Shown: piece by piece, positions 1 through 6,850 of the stretch | How positions within the stretch are numbered: the first letter of the stretch is position 1 | Layout of the letters: each line of letters begins with the position of its first letter | DNA from: JBIKVP01 sp044356745 | GTDB taxonomy: Bacteria > Pseudomonadota > Alphaproteobacteria > Rhizobiales > Beijerinckiaceae | Assembly: GCA_044356745.1 (NCBI GenBank) | Contig: JBIKVP010000047.1 | Coordinates: forward strand, 1-14,828 | DNA length: 14,828 bases | Direction: 5' to 3' | The notes under the pieces: model-generated | What the model was told of the DNA's origin: nothing | The model's input: only the letters and a program-made list of their open reading frames with translations | Database searches by the model: none | Position numbers and translations under genes: made by a program

Positions 1-2
1 CT

Positions 3-1268
3 CCCCCCTCCCTCCGTCCCCGCGTTGTTGTGACTGGCATCGGCGTGATTACCTCGCTTGGCCGTGGCAAGGATGATAACTGGTCAGCATTAACGGCGGG
101 ACGTTCTGGGATTCACGCGATTACACGTTTTCCCACTCAGGGCTTGCGCACAACGATTGCAGGAACGATTGATGACATCCGTGTTGAGCCGTTTTGTGCA
201 CCGCGCCTGTCAGAGACTTTTGCCGCTCTCGCTGCTGAAGAAGCGATTGCGCAATCGGCAATAGGTCACAAAGGAGATTTTCCGGGCGTATTATTTATGG
301 CTGTCCCCCCCGTCGAGCTTGAATGGCCGCAGCGATGCGCTTTAGCTAAAGCGGGACAAGACGATACAGAGTCTGCAATCACGTATGAAACTTTAATTAA
401 AGGTGCAGAGCAACCGCAGTTCCGTCCATGGTATGATCAGTTTTTGTTTGGCACGGTTGCGGATCGCATTGCAGATATCTTTGGCGTAAAAGGATCACCC
501 ATATCGCTTTCAACTGCATGCTCATCGGGTGCAACTGCGATTCAACTTGGTGTTGAAGCGATCCGACGCGGAGAGACTAAAGCCGCTTTGTGTATTGGCA
601 CGGATGGTTCAGTTCATGCTGAAGCACTGATTCGCTTTTCATTGCTTTCTGCGCTTTCAACACAAAATGAGGCGCCCGAAGCGGCATCAAAACCGTTTTC
701 AAAAAACCGTGATGGGTTTGTCATGGGTGAAGGTGCGGCGGCACTCGTCCTAGAAGATTATGATAGCGCAAGAGCACGCGGTGCAACAATTCTCGGCTAT
801 ATTTCAGGATGTGGCGAAAAAGGTGACGGCTTTCATCGCACGCGCTCATCCCCTGATGCCAAACCTGCTATCGCAGCTATGCAACAAGCGCTTGATGATG
901 CGGGACTTATTCCTGATCAGATTGATTACATCAATGCACACGGCACCTCGACACCTGAAAATGATAAAATGGAAGCGATGAGCTGCTCGGCGGTTTTTGG
1001 TGAGCGCATGACACGCCTACCGATCTCTTCAAATAAATCCATGATCGGTCACACCCTCACCGCCGCAGGCGCAGTTGAGGCAGCATTTTCACTGCTCACT
1101 ATTTTAAATGGCCGCTTGCCCCCTACGATTAACGCGCATATGCCTGATCCACTCATCGCACTTGATATTGTCCCTAACGTAGCGCGTGATGCATCCGTCA
1201 ATCACGTGCTTTCAAACTCATTTGGTTTTGGCGGACAGAACACATGTCTCGTGTTTTCAGCGGCTTAA
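3..1268 (+). CDS. Beta-ketoacyl-ACP synthase (FabF/KAS II-like), 5' end cut by window
   Basis: Decarboxylating condensing enzyme that extends an ACP-bound acyl chain with malonyl-ACP in the cytoplasm. The frame is open to the window edge. The family N-terminus (RVVVTGIGVITSLG) begins before the GTG at 30, so that GTG is an internal valine and the true start lies to the left. Counting from the GTG, the thiolase-fold triad is complete: Cys164 in STACSSGA, His304 in NAHGTSTP and His341 in GHTLTAAGA, with Lys336 also present. The Gly-rich end SNSFGFGGQN is intact. No acpP, fabD or fabH is visible nearby, and the next partner is a ketoreductase, so an accessory pathway (aryl-polyene-like, special lipid or lipid A acyl chain) is more likely than housekeeping fabF. 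The family call is very sure; the pathway is inference. Confidence 0.93.
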   Translation, partial: PPSLRPRVVVTGIGVITSLGRGKDDNWSALTAGRSGIHAITRFPTQGLRTTIAGTIDDIRVEPFCAPRLSETFAALAAEEAIAQSAIGHKGDFPGVLFMAVPPVELEWPQRCALAKAGQDDTESAITYETLIKGAEQPQFRPWYDQFLFGTVADRIADIFGVKGSPISLSTACSSGATAIQLGVEAIRRGETKAALCIGTDGSVHAEALIRFSLLSALSTQNEAPEAASKPFSKNRDGFVMGEGAAALVLEDYDSARARGATILGYISGCGEKGDGFHRTRSSPDAKPAIAAMQQALDDAGLIPDQIDYINAHGTSTPENDKMEAMSCSAVFGERMTRLPISSNKSMIGHTLTAAGAVEAAFSLLTILNGRLPPTINAHMPDPLIALDIVPNVARDASVNHVLSNSFGFGGQNTCLVFSAA

Positions 1269-1279
1269 AAGGATTAAAA

Positions 1280-1771
1280 ATGTCTTTTCTTGATTATATC
1301 TGGCCTAGACATGTAATAATGCTAAAAATAAACTGCACATATGATGAAGCGATAGAAAAAATTCGCGATAACACATCAATGCGAAAATGGTACGACGGAA
1401 TTGATTATTCAAAAAAATTTTCTTTAATAAGAATATCGCCTTTTTTTACTATACAAACTATAGGCGATAATAATATGCCATGGAGAGAAGTTAAACCTCA
1501 TATAACTATATTTGAATTAAATAATCATGAGATGAAAATTATATTCAACCTATGTTATTTAATCAATTTAATTAGTCTAATTTTGGCCTTTAGTCCTTTA
1601 ATCATAGTTTTATTATATATTTTAAATGACTATGAATATAGTCGACTAGATATACTAAATTCTTGCAGTGCAAGTTTTTTTCTTCTTTTTATTAGAGGCA
1701 CGTTCATTTATTTTGAATTCTGGAAAAGAATTCCTGCGCTTAAGAATAAAATAGAGGAAGTTTTAAAATGA
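1280..1771 (+). CDS. Unknown AT-rich membrane protein inside the fatty-acid operon
   Basis: I do not recognise this 163-residue protein. I chose the ATG at 1280 because AAGGA (1269-1273) sits six bases before it; an in-frame ATG at 1244 would lie inside the ketosynthase gene. The first ~85 residues look soluble and charged. Residues ~87-115 are strongly hydrophobic (one long helix or a tight pair) and ~126-147 form another hydrophobic segment, followed by a Lys/Arg-rich tail, so an inner-membrane protein is likely. It starts 11 nt after the ketosynthase stop, and its stop overlaps the fabG start as ATGA. Its 3' end also supplies the strong fabG ribosome site (GAGGAAG, 1754-1760). Hand counts give 59 G+C in 240 sampled bases (lines 1321, 1381, 1501, 1561) against 27/60 at 601-660 and 36/60 at 2161-2220. 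That suggests acquisition from elsewhere or relaxed selection. Confidence 0.75.
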   Translation: MSFLDYIWPRHVIMLKINCTYDEAIEKIRDNTSMRKWYDGIDYSKKFSLIRISPFFTIQTIGDNNMPWREVKPHITIFELNNHEMKIIFNLCYLINLISLILAFSPLIIVLLYILNDYEYSRLDILNSCSASFFLLFIRGTFIYFEFWKRIPALKNKIEEVLK

Positions 1772-2517
1772 CCCGTAAAGTCCTTGTCACTGGTGGTGCG
1801 AAAGGCGTTGGTGCAGCGATTGTCACCGCGCTCGTGCAACATGGCTTTGATGTTGATTTCACCTATCGCGCTTCACAAAACGATGCCAATGCACTCGTTA
1901 ATCACCTTAAAGATCTTTATCCTGACACGAATCTCAACGCTGTTTCACTTGATTTGAGTAATCGTGATGCGGTTGAAACGTTCTGTGAAACGTTAGAGAG
2001 TGAGACCTATTTCGGTCTTATCCATAATGCAGGGCAGCCGTATGATGCGCTTGCCGCAATGATGAATCAGGATAAAGCTGAAGCCATTATGCAAGTTAAT
2101 TTCTGGTCACTCACACGCATTGTTAAAAGCGTGATGCGCGGCATGATGCGTGCACGTCAGGGACGCATTGTGGTGATGGGATCCGTGGCAGCACTCAATG
2201 GGAATGCGGGCAATGCCGCTTATGCAGCGTCCAAAGGTGCGCTTTTATCTTATTGTCGCACGTTGGCAATTGAAGTGGCCAAACGCAGCATCTGTGTCAA
2301 TTATATTGCACCGGGTTTTATCGACACGGATATGATGATCCCATATGCCAATTATCGTGATAAAATGGAAGAACAGATTCCTGCGGGACGTTTCGCCAAG
2401 CCTGAAGAAATTGCAGGACTTACCGCTTTTCTCCTCAGTCCTCCCGCCGCTTATATCACTGGAACCGTGCTTCCTATTGACGGCGGTCTCACCTGTATGT
2501 TGGGGATTCACAGGTAA
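1768..2517 (+). CDS. 3-oxoacyl-ACP reductase, FabG-type short-chain dehydrogenase
   Basis: NADPH-dependent reduction of 3-ketoacyl-ACP to 3-hydroxyacyl-ACP, the step after condensation by the upstream ketosynthase. The protein has 249 residues, normal for FabG. The Rossmann cofactor motif TGGAKGVG is at residues 8-15 and an NAG motif follows in the HNAGQ segment. The catalytic residues are Ser139, Tyr152 and Lys156 (YAASK), and the C-terminal PIDGG motif typical of classical SDRs is present. The start is set by GAGGAAG seven bases upstream and by the ATGA overlap with the preceding gene. Paired with a ketosynthase, it is best read as the ketoreductase of an accessory chain-elongation cluster that continues left of the window. 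SDR and FabG-like assignment is firm; the substrate is inference. Confidence 0.92.
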   Translation: MTRKVLVTGGAKGVGAAIVTALVQHGFDVDFTYRASQNDANALVNHLKDLYPDTNLNAVSLDLSNRDAVETFCETLESETYFGLIHNAGQPYDALAAMMNQDKAEAIMQVNFWSLTRIVKSVMRGMMRARQGRIVVMGSVAALNGNAGNAAYAASKGALLSYCRTLAIEVAKRSICVNYIAPGFIDTDMMIPYANYRDKMEEQIPAGRFAKPEEIAGLTAFLLSPPAAYITGTVLPIDGGLTCMLGIHR

Positions 2518-2574
2518 CGCTTGATCGTTTGTGTAAAATGATTACCTTCAATTATACCACTGGAAAATGCTGTT

Positions 2575-3021
2575 GTGAGCCTATCGACTGAACTTGAGAT
2601 TTTGCGTCGTATGCCTCTATTTCATGAGATGGATCTTGCACGCCTTAAGCTCCTTGCATTCACCTCAGATCACTTAACTTTTCATGCTGGACAAGCATTG
2701 TTTCATCAAGGTGATATCTCAGATTGCGCTTATGTTATTCTCACAGGAGAGGTTGATGTACGTATCAACGGCGAAGACGAACAAATTATCGTTGCGCATC
2801 TGAGCGCTCCAGCCTTAATCGGAGAAATGGGAATCATCACAGGATCACCACGCTCTGCAAGCGTGATAACAAGTGAGACTGCGACGGCTTTACGCATTGA
2901 TAAAAATATTTTTTTAGAATTGCTCACACAATTTCCAAGTATGGCGATTAGCGTGATGCGTGAAATGGCGCGACGTTTAGAAGTAGCAAATCAAAAGATT
3001 GCCATTCACTATAAGTTATAA
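2575..3021 (+). CDS. Stand-alone cyclic-nucleotide-binding (CRP-like) domain protein
   Basis: A 148-residue protein consisting almost only of one CNMP-binding beta-roll, at residues ~15-120. The phosphate-binding cassette is recognisable: Gly83-Glu84 and Pro92-Arg93-Ser94-Ala95 match the Glu and Arg that hold the cyclic nucleotide in CRP. The GDISDCAYVILTGEVDV segment is the usual second strand region. A helix (~122-142) follows, but there is no DNA-binding helix-turn-helix, so it is not a full CRP/FNR regulator; it may sense a nucleotide and act on a partner protein. The start is a GTG with only a weak purine stretch before it (GGAAAA, 2562-2567). It lies 57 nt after fabG with no terminator between, so co-transcription is possible. 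Actual ligand binding is untested. Confidence 0.85.
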   Translation: MSLSTELEILRRMPLFHEMDLARLKLLAFTSDHLTFHAGQALFHQGDISDCAYVILTGEVDVRINGEDEQIIVAHLSAPALIGEMGIITGSPRSASVITSETATALRIDKNIFLELLTQFPSMAISVMREMARRLEVANQKIAIHYKL

Positions 3022-3064
3022 CGGTGTAAGCAAAAAATTTAAAATTCTAATTCAAGATATTGAT

Positions 3065-3141
3065 AAAACGCGTTTTTTCGTAAACAGTGCAGTTTACGAT
3101 CTTATTTTACATTAATAAGCGTATTTTCTGTAAAATTTACA
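3065..3141. promoter_or_regulatory. Inverted-repeat cluster with GTAAA/TTTAC half-sites
   Basis: This lies in the spacer between the cyclic-nucleotide-domain gene and the LysR gene. In order: AAAACGCGTTTT (3065-3076, perfect palindrome); TCGTAAAC-N6-GTTTACGA (3078-3085 and 3092-3099); CTTATT-N7-AATAAG (3101-3106 and 3114-3119); and TGTAAA-A-TTTACA (3129-3141). Two of the repeats use the same GTAAA/TTTAC half-site, as expected of a multi-site operator. None is followed by a convincing terminator tract. Function is inferred; the repeats themselves are directly visible. Confidence 0.4.
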
Positions 3142-3213
3142 TCATTTCCATTTTGAAGTGTATCATGGCTCTTGCAAGATGTATGCGAATATGTAATATG
3201 AGTTCGTGATTTA

Positions 3214-3278
3214 ATGGGGTTTTTCCCATATATCAGCATATGAATAAACGCTGGGATTAATTGAACAAAATTATCCCA
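3214..3278. promoter_or_regulatory. Two short inverted repeats before the LysR gene
   Basis: ATGGG-N6-CCCAT (3214-3218 and 3225-3229) and TGGGAT-N15-ATCCCA (3252-3257 and 3273-3278) end 26 nt before the LysR start and just before its ribosome site (GAGGA, 3291-3295). LysR regulators commonly bind near their own start to autoregulate, so these could be such sites. The arms are short, so chance is not excluded. Confidence 0.25.
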
Positions 3279-3303
3279 AAGAATGAGATTGAGGATCATT
3301 TAA

Positions 3304-4260
3304 ATGGCTCGCACAAAAGCTCCACGTGATTTTGATGACGATGAAGAAAACCGCTCTCGCCCAAGCGTGCGCGAACTTGAGGTGCTTCATGCGGTGATTA
3401 CAACCCGTAAAACGACAGCAGCAGCACAACGTCTTGGCATATCACAACCGGCTGTATCCCGTGCGATTTCTTCGCTAGAGATGCGTTTAGGGCGTGAAAT
3501 TTTTATTCGCGATGGTGGTCGCCTTGTTCCAACAGCTGATGCATTTGCACTAGATGCGGAAGCTGCGCCTATTTTTGCGGCTTTGTCACAGCTTGAGGGA
3601 TGGCCTCATGCTAAAAAAGTGGGCAGCTTACTCCGTATCTATGCAACGCCGACATTAGCTCATGCCTTTCTTGCGGTTATGATTGCACGGTTTATGGCGA
3701 TTGAACCAACCGTACGGATTCAACTCGAAGTCGCTCGTTCAACCGACATCATAGGTGTGGTTGCAGAAGGTACGACTGATTTAGGTGTCGTTGACATTCC
3801 CGTTCAACATTCCGGTGTTCGCCCTGAGGTTTTCCGTCGCGGAATTGCACATGCAATGATGCCATCTGATCACCCTCTTGCACAAAAAGAGCGAATCACA
3901 CCTGAAGATCTCAAGGGTGAGAACGTGCTAGCTTTGACACGCCGCTTCTCGGTGCGTTCGCAAATTGATAAAGCGTTTGCAGAATATGGTCAGGAGCCAC
4001 GTGTCGTATTTGAATCAGCGACATCAGGGGCGTTGGCTCAACTCGTGCGTGCTCGGCAGGGTGTTGCCTTGGTCAACCCATTTCCGTTGACGCTTTCAGG
4101 CGATCCTTCCCTCTCGTTCATTCCGTTTGAGCCCAGCATCCCTTATGATACAGCGTTTTTATTCCCTTCAACGGGAAGTGCGCTGCCAGCGGCGCGTCGC
4201 TTTGTGGATTTCGTGCGTAAAGATCAACCAGAAGATCCATTCACTGTGACCTTGCGCTAA
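3304..4260 (+). CDS. LysR-type transcriptional regulator
   Basis: DNA-binding regulator of 318 residues. After an unusual ~20-residue polar, charged N-terminal extension, the winged helix-turn-helix runs from ~21 to 80, with the recognition segment near 37-58 (TTAAAQRLGISQPAVSRAIS). The effector domain (~105-300) has the periplasmic-binding-protein fold pattern of the family. The ATG at 3304 is preceded by GAGGA at 3291-3295. LysR proteins usually control a divergent neighbour, but here the upstream gene is co-oriented and the ORF on the opposite strand is not credible as a gene, so the target is unknown. The inverted repeats in the upstream spacer are the natural place to look for binding. 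A strong terminator closes this unit. Confidence 0.92.
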   Translation: MARTKAPRDFDDDEENRSRPSVRELEVLHAVITTRKTTAAAQRLGISQPAVSRAISSLEMRLGREIFIRDGGRLVPTADAFALDAEAAPIFAALSQLEGWPHAKKVGSLLRIYATPTLAHAFLAVMIARFMAIEPTVRIQLEVARSTDIIGVVAEGTTDLGVVDIPVQHSGVRPEVFRRGIAHAMMPSDHPLAQKERITPEDLKGENVLALTRRFSVRSQIDKAFAEYGQEPRVVFESATSGALAQLVRARQGVALVNPFPLTLSGDPSLSFIPFEPSIPYDTAFLFPSTGSALPAARRFVDFVRKDQPEDPFTVTLR

Positions 4261-4262
4261 TC

Positions 4263-4268
4263 TATTTA
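4263..4268 (+). promoter_or_regulatory. Weak candidate -10 for the uup leader
   Basis: TATTTA lies 17 bases after TTCACT (4240-4245) at the end of the LysR gene. Both hexamers are poor matches to the sigma-70 consensus. It is listed because little room remains for any other promoter between the LysR stop and the ABC-F gene. Confidence 0.2.
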
Positions 4269-4280
4269 AACAGCATAAAC

Positions 4281-4349
4281 ATGAAGAGCAGTCTGTTTCG
4301 ACTGCTCTTTTTTATTTTGAGATGCTTTTCATGGCTCCCCCGCTTCTGA
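4281..4349 (+). other. Possible 22-codon leader ORF spanning the terminator
   Basis: ATG at 4281 opens a 22-residue, very hydrophobic and basic frame (MKSSLFRLLFFILRCFSWLP, then RF) that covers the whole terminator hairpin and ends with TGA at 4347-4349, inside the start of the ABC-F gene. Translation of it would put ribosomes over the hairpin. There is no good ribosome site before it, so it may be chance. Listed because upstream attenuation is known for some ABC-F genes. Confidence 0.2.
4284..4313 (+). terminator. Strong intrinsic terminator after LysR, abutting uup
   Basis: Perfect 10-bp stem AAGAGCAGTC / GACTGCTCTT (4284-4293 and 4300-4309) with a 6-nt loop, running into a T tract (4308-4313, then ATTTT). 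It is a textbook rho-independent terminator for the LysR transcript. It ends only about a dozen bases before the start of the ABC-F gene, so a promoter for that gene must lie before or inside it, or the gene depends on readthrough. Confidence 0.9.
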
Positions 4350-6154
4350 CACTGCAAGATATTATTCTCACACATGGTGGAAAACCGCTTTTAGAGGGCG
4401 CGTCCCTTTGTGTTGAGCCACGTGAGCGTTTGTGTCTGGTTGGGCGAAACGGCTCTGGCAAATCTACACTTTTAAAAATTGCGGCTGGTGATATTGAAGC
4501 GGATAGAGGGCTACGCTTTATTCATCCAAACGCAACGATCCGGTATCTTCCTCAAGAACCTGACTTAAGCGCATTTGAAACAACCTTGGCCTATGTTGAG
4601 GCAGGATTAGCAGCAGGTGATGAAAGTTATCGCGCACTTTATTTGCTGAATGCATTGGGACTGAGCGGCGATGAAGCCACATCGCATTTATCAGGTGGAG
4701 AAGTGCGCCGCGCAGCACTTGCACGCGTATTAGCGCCTGAACCTGACATTCTTCTTCTTGATGAACCAACCAATCACCTTGATTTACCTGCCATCGAATG
4801 GCTCGAAAATGAGCTCAAGACGCTTCGTTCAGCAATCGTCGTAATTAGTCACGATCGACGATTTTTGAGCCACCTCTCAAAAACAACGTTGTGGATTGAT
4901 CGCGGGCAAACGCGACATCTGAATGAAGGATTCAGCGCCTTTGAAAACTGGCGCGATAAGGTCTTAGAAGAAGAAGAGCTTAATCGTCACAAGCTTGATC
5001 GCCAAATAGCGATGGAAGAAGATTGGGTACGTTACGGCGTATCGGGTCGCCGCAAACGTAATCAGGGACGTTTGGCGCGATTAGCGGATTTACGCGCCGC
5101 TAAACGTGATGGACAACGCGCAAATGAGACCATTAAACTTGAAGCTGCATCGGCTCAGGTTTCAAGCCAGATCGTGATTGATGCAAAGAAAATCAGCAAG
5201 CACTTTGGTGATACACCCATTGTGCAAGAATTATCCGTACGCATTCAGCGTGGAGATCGCGTTGGTATTGTTGGCCCTAACGGCGCGGGTAAGACCACAT
5301 TGATCAAACTACTGACCGGTGAACTGCGACCAGATCAAGGTCATGTCAAACTTGGAACAACACTGGAAATGGCAACACTTGATCAACGCCGCGCTTCGTT
5401 GATCGATGGAACCAGCCTTATGAGTGCTCTGACAGGTGATGCAGGTGAATGGGTTGATATCAATGGTGTGCGCAAGCATGTCATTGGTTATATGAAGGAT
5501 TTTTTATTCGCCCCTGAACAGGCACGGACGCCCGTTGAGCGTCTCTCAGGCGGAGAACGTGGACGCCTCACACTAGCGCGTGCCTTTGCCCTGCCCTCAA
5601 ATATGCTGGTGCTCGATGAGCCAACGAACGATCTGGATCTTGAAACGCTTGATGTGCTTCAGGATATGCTCGCCGATTATGCAGGCACGGTGTTGGTGGT
5701 GAGTCATGACCGCGATTTTCTCGATCGCGTCGCAACCTCTGTTATTGTCGCTGAAGGAGACGGTCAATGGGTGGAATATGCGGGTGGTTATAGCGATATG
5801 CTGGCGCAGCGTGGATATGGTTTTACGCCTCAGGCTAGCGCTCAATCAAAAGCAACCGAACGCACTACTGATGTTGATGTAAACAATGCGTCTCAAAAGA
5901 TATCCAGTACCACAAAGAAACGTTTATCATTTAAGGATAAGCACGCGCTCGACACACTACCCGCAAAGATAGATATATTACGCAAACGCATTCAAACGCT
6001 TGAAACAGCCATGGCTGATCCAGCTCTTTATACAAAATCACCTGATAAATTTAATGAAACATCACAGGCTTTATCTAAAGCAGAATTAGAGCTTACCGCG
6101 TGCGAAGAACAATGGCTTGAACTTGAGATGATGCGTGAGGAAATGGAAGGGTGA
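4331..6154 (+). CDS. uup: ABC-F ATPase, Uup-type
   Basis: Cytoplasmic ABC protein without membrane domains; ABC-F proteins act on the ribosome, and Uup is also linked to genome stability. I prefer the ATG at 4331 (MAPPLLTLQDI, 607 residues) over 4322, because 4322 follows the terminator T tract directly and GAG at 4319-4321 is well spaced for 4331. First ATPase: Walker A GRNGSGKST (Lys44), LSGGE (120-124), LLLDEPTNHLD (Glu145). The interdomain linker contains the charged WVRYGVSGRRKRNQGR segment typical of Uup. Second ATPase: GPNGAGKTT (Lys321), LSGGE (405-409), LVLDEPTNDLD (Glu430). A lysine/glutamate-rich C-terminal coiled coil (~535-607) distinguishes Uup from shorter ABC-F members. All catalytic residues are present. 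Expression probably depends on the leader described above. Confidence 0.93.
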   Translation: MAPPLLTLQDIILTHGGKPLLEGASLCVEPRERLCLVGRNGSGKSTLLKIAAGDIEADRGLRFIHPNATIRYLPQEPDLSAFETTLAYVEAGLAAGDESYRALYLLNALGLSGDEATSHLSGGEVRRAALARVLAPEPDILLLDEPTNHLDLPAIEWLENELKTLRSAIVVISHDRRFLSHLSKTTLWIDRGQTRHLNEGFSAFENWRDKVLEEEELNRHKLDRQIAMEEDWVRYGVSGRRKRNQGRLARLADLRAAKRDGQRANETIKLEAASAQVSSQIVIDAKKISKHFGDTPIVQELSVRIQRGDRVGIVGPNGAGKTTLIKLLTGELRPDQGHVKLGTTLEMATLDQRRASLIDGTSLMSALTGDAGEWVDINGVRKHVIGYMKDFLFAPEQARTPVERLSGGERGRLTLARAFALPSNMLVLDEPTNDLDLETLDVLQDMLADYAGTVLVVSHDRDFLDRVATSVIVAEGDGQWVEYAGGYSDMLAQRGYGFTPQASAQSKATERTTDVDVNNASQKISSTTKKRLSFKDKHALDTLPAKIDILRKRIQTLETAMADPALYTKSPDKFNETSQALSKAELELTACEEQWLELEMMREEMEG

Positions 6155-6170
6155 TAAAATCTTCAATCAT

Positions 6171-6176
6171 TATAAT
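6171..6176 (+). promoter_or_regulatory. Candidate -10 (TATAAT) upstream of trpG
   Basis: An exact TATAAT lies 75 nt before trpG, without a good -35. A separate TTGACA (6204-6209) lies nearer the gene but has only a poor -10 (TACGTT, 6226-6231, 16-bp spacing). Between them is an 11-bp palindrome, GCTAT-C-ATAGC (6188-6198). One of the two probably drives trpG; I cannot decide which. Confidence 0.35.
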
Positions 6177-6250
6177 GTGTAAATCGTGCTATCATAGCCA
6201 TGCTTGACACTATCATCCATGTTGATACGTTCATTTAAAAGAGACGATAG

Positions 6251-6850
6251 ATGCGCATCCTGCTGATTGATAATTATGACTCTTTTACATGGAACCTTGT
6301 GCACCTCATTGGCGCTCAAAATGTTCATGTTGATGTCGTGCGCAATGATGCGATCAGTATTGCTGAAATTCAACAACAGCGTCCTGATGCTCTGGTTCTA
6401 TCCCCTGGGCCGTGTACGCCTAATGAAGCAGGAATTTGTTTAGAGACTGTACGTGCATTAGGCGCGCATGTTCCCATCTTTGGCGTGTGTTTAGGTTTGC
6501 AAACCATAGGTCAAGCGTATGGCGGCAAGGTTATTCGTGCTCCCCAGCCAATGCATGGCAAAGTCACAACGATATCTCATAATGGCCGAGGCTTATTTAA
6601 AGGTATAAACGGTGCGTTTGAGGCGGCACGGTATCATTCTCTCGTTATTGAGCGCACCAGTTGCCCGCCAGAACTCGATATTTTAGGTGAAACACCTGAT
6701 GGGCTGATTATGGCAGCCCAACACCGCACACATCCTGTATATGGCGTACAGTTTCATCCTGAAAGTATTGCCTCAGAACACGGCGCAACCATTATGCGTA
6801 ATTTTATAGAGATAGCACAAGAGTTTCAAAAAATGTCTATTGCAGTTTAA
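6251..6850 (+). CDS. trpG: Glutamine amidotransferase of anthranilate/aminodeoxychorismate synthase
   Basis: Class I glutaminase that passes ammonia to TrpE (tryptophan) or PabB (folate). The protein has 199 residues, typical for the family. It starts with the diagnostic LLIDNYDSFTWNL; the oxyanion and nucleophile region is GVCLGLQ with catalytic Cys80, and the triad is completed by His169 and Glu171 (QFHPES). RYHSL (127-131) is also conserved. A purine-rich site (AAGAGA) lies just before the ATG. No trpE, pabB or trpD is nearby, so whether it serves tryptophan, folate or both is open; many bacteria use one amphibolic subunit. Its TAA stop shares TTAA with the stop of the convergent queD (4-bp overlap). 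Confidence 0.93.
   Translation: MRILLIDNYDSFTWNLVHLIGAQNVHVDVVRNDAISIAEIQQQRPDALVLSPGPCTPNEAGICLETVRALGAHVPIFGVCLGLQTIGQAYGGKVIRAPQPMHGKVTTISHNGRGLFKGINGAFEAARYHSLVIERTSCPPELDILGETPDGLIMAAQHRTHPVYGVQFHPESIASEHGATIMRNFIEIAQEFQKMSIAV

Noticed and set aside
30..32. GTG as start of the ketosynthase
   Set aside because: The conserved N-terminal strand continues upstream in frame (RVVV before TGIGVI), so the gene begins outside the window.
1244..1279. Earlier ATG for the AT-rich membrane gene
   Set aside because: It lies inside the ketosynthase end with no ribosome site; the ATG at 1280 has AAGGA at proper spacing.
3065..3076. AAAACGCGTTTT as an intrinsic terminator
   Set aside because: It has no loop and only four G/C pairs, so it is not a plausible hairpin; kept only as part of the operator-like cluster.
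3102..3299. 65-residue minus-strand ORF divergent to the LysR gene
   Set aside because: It would begin 5 nt from the LysR start, leaving no promoter space, runs over the inverted-repeat region, and shows no recognisable protein features.
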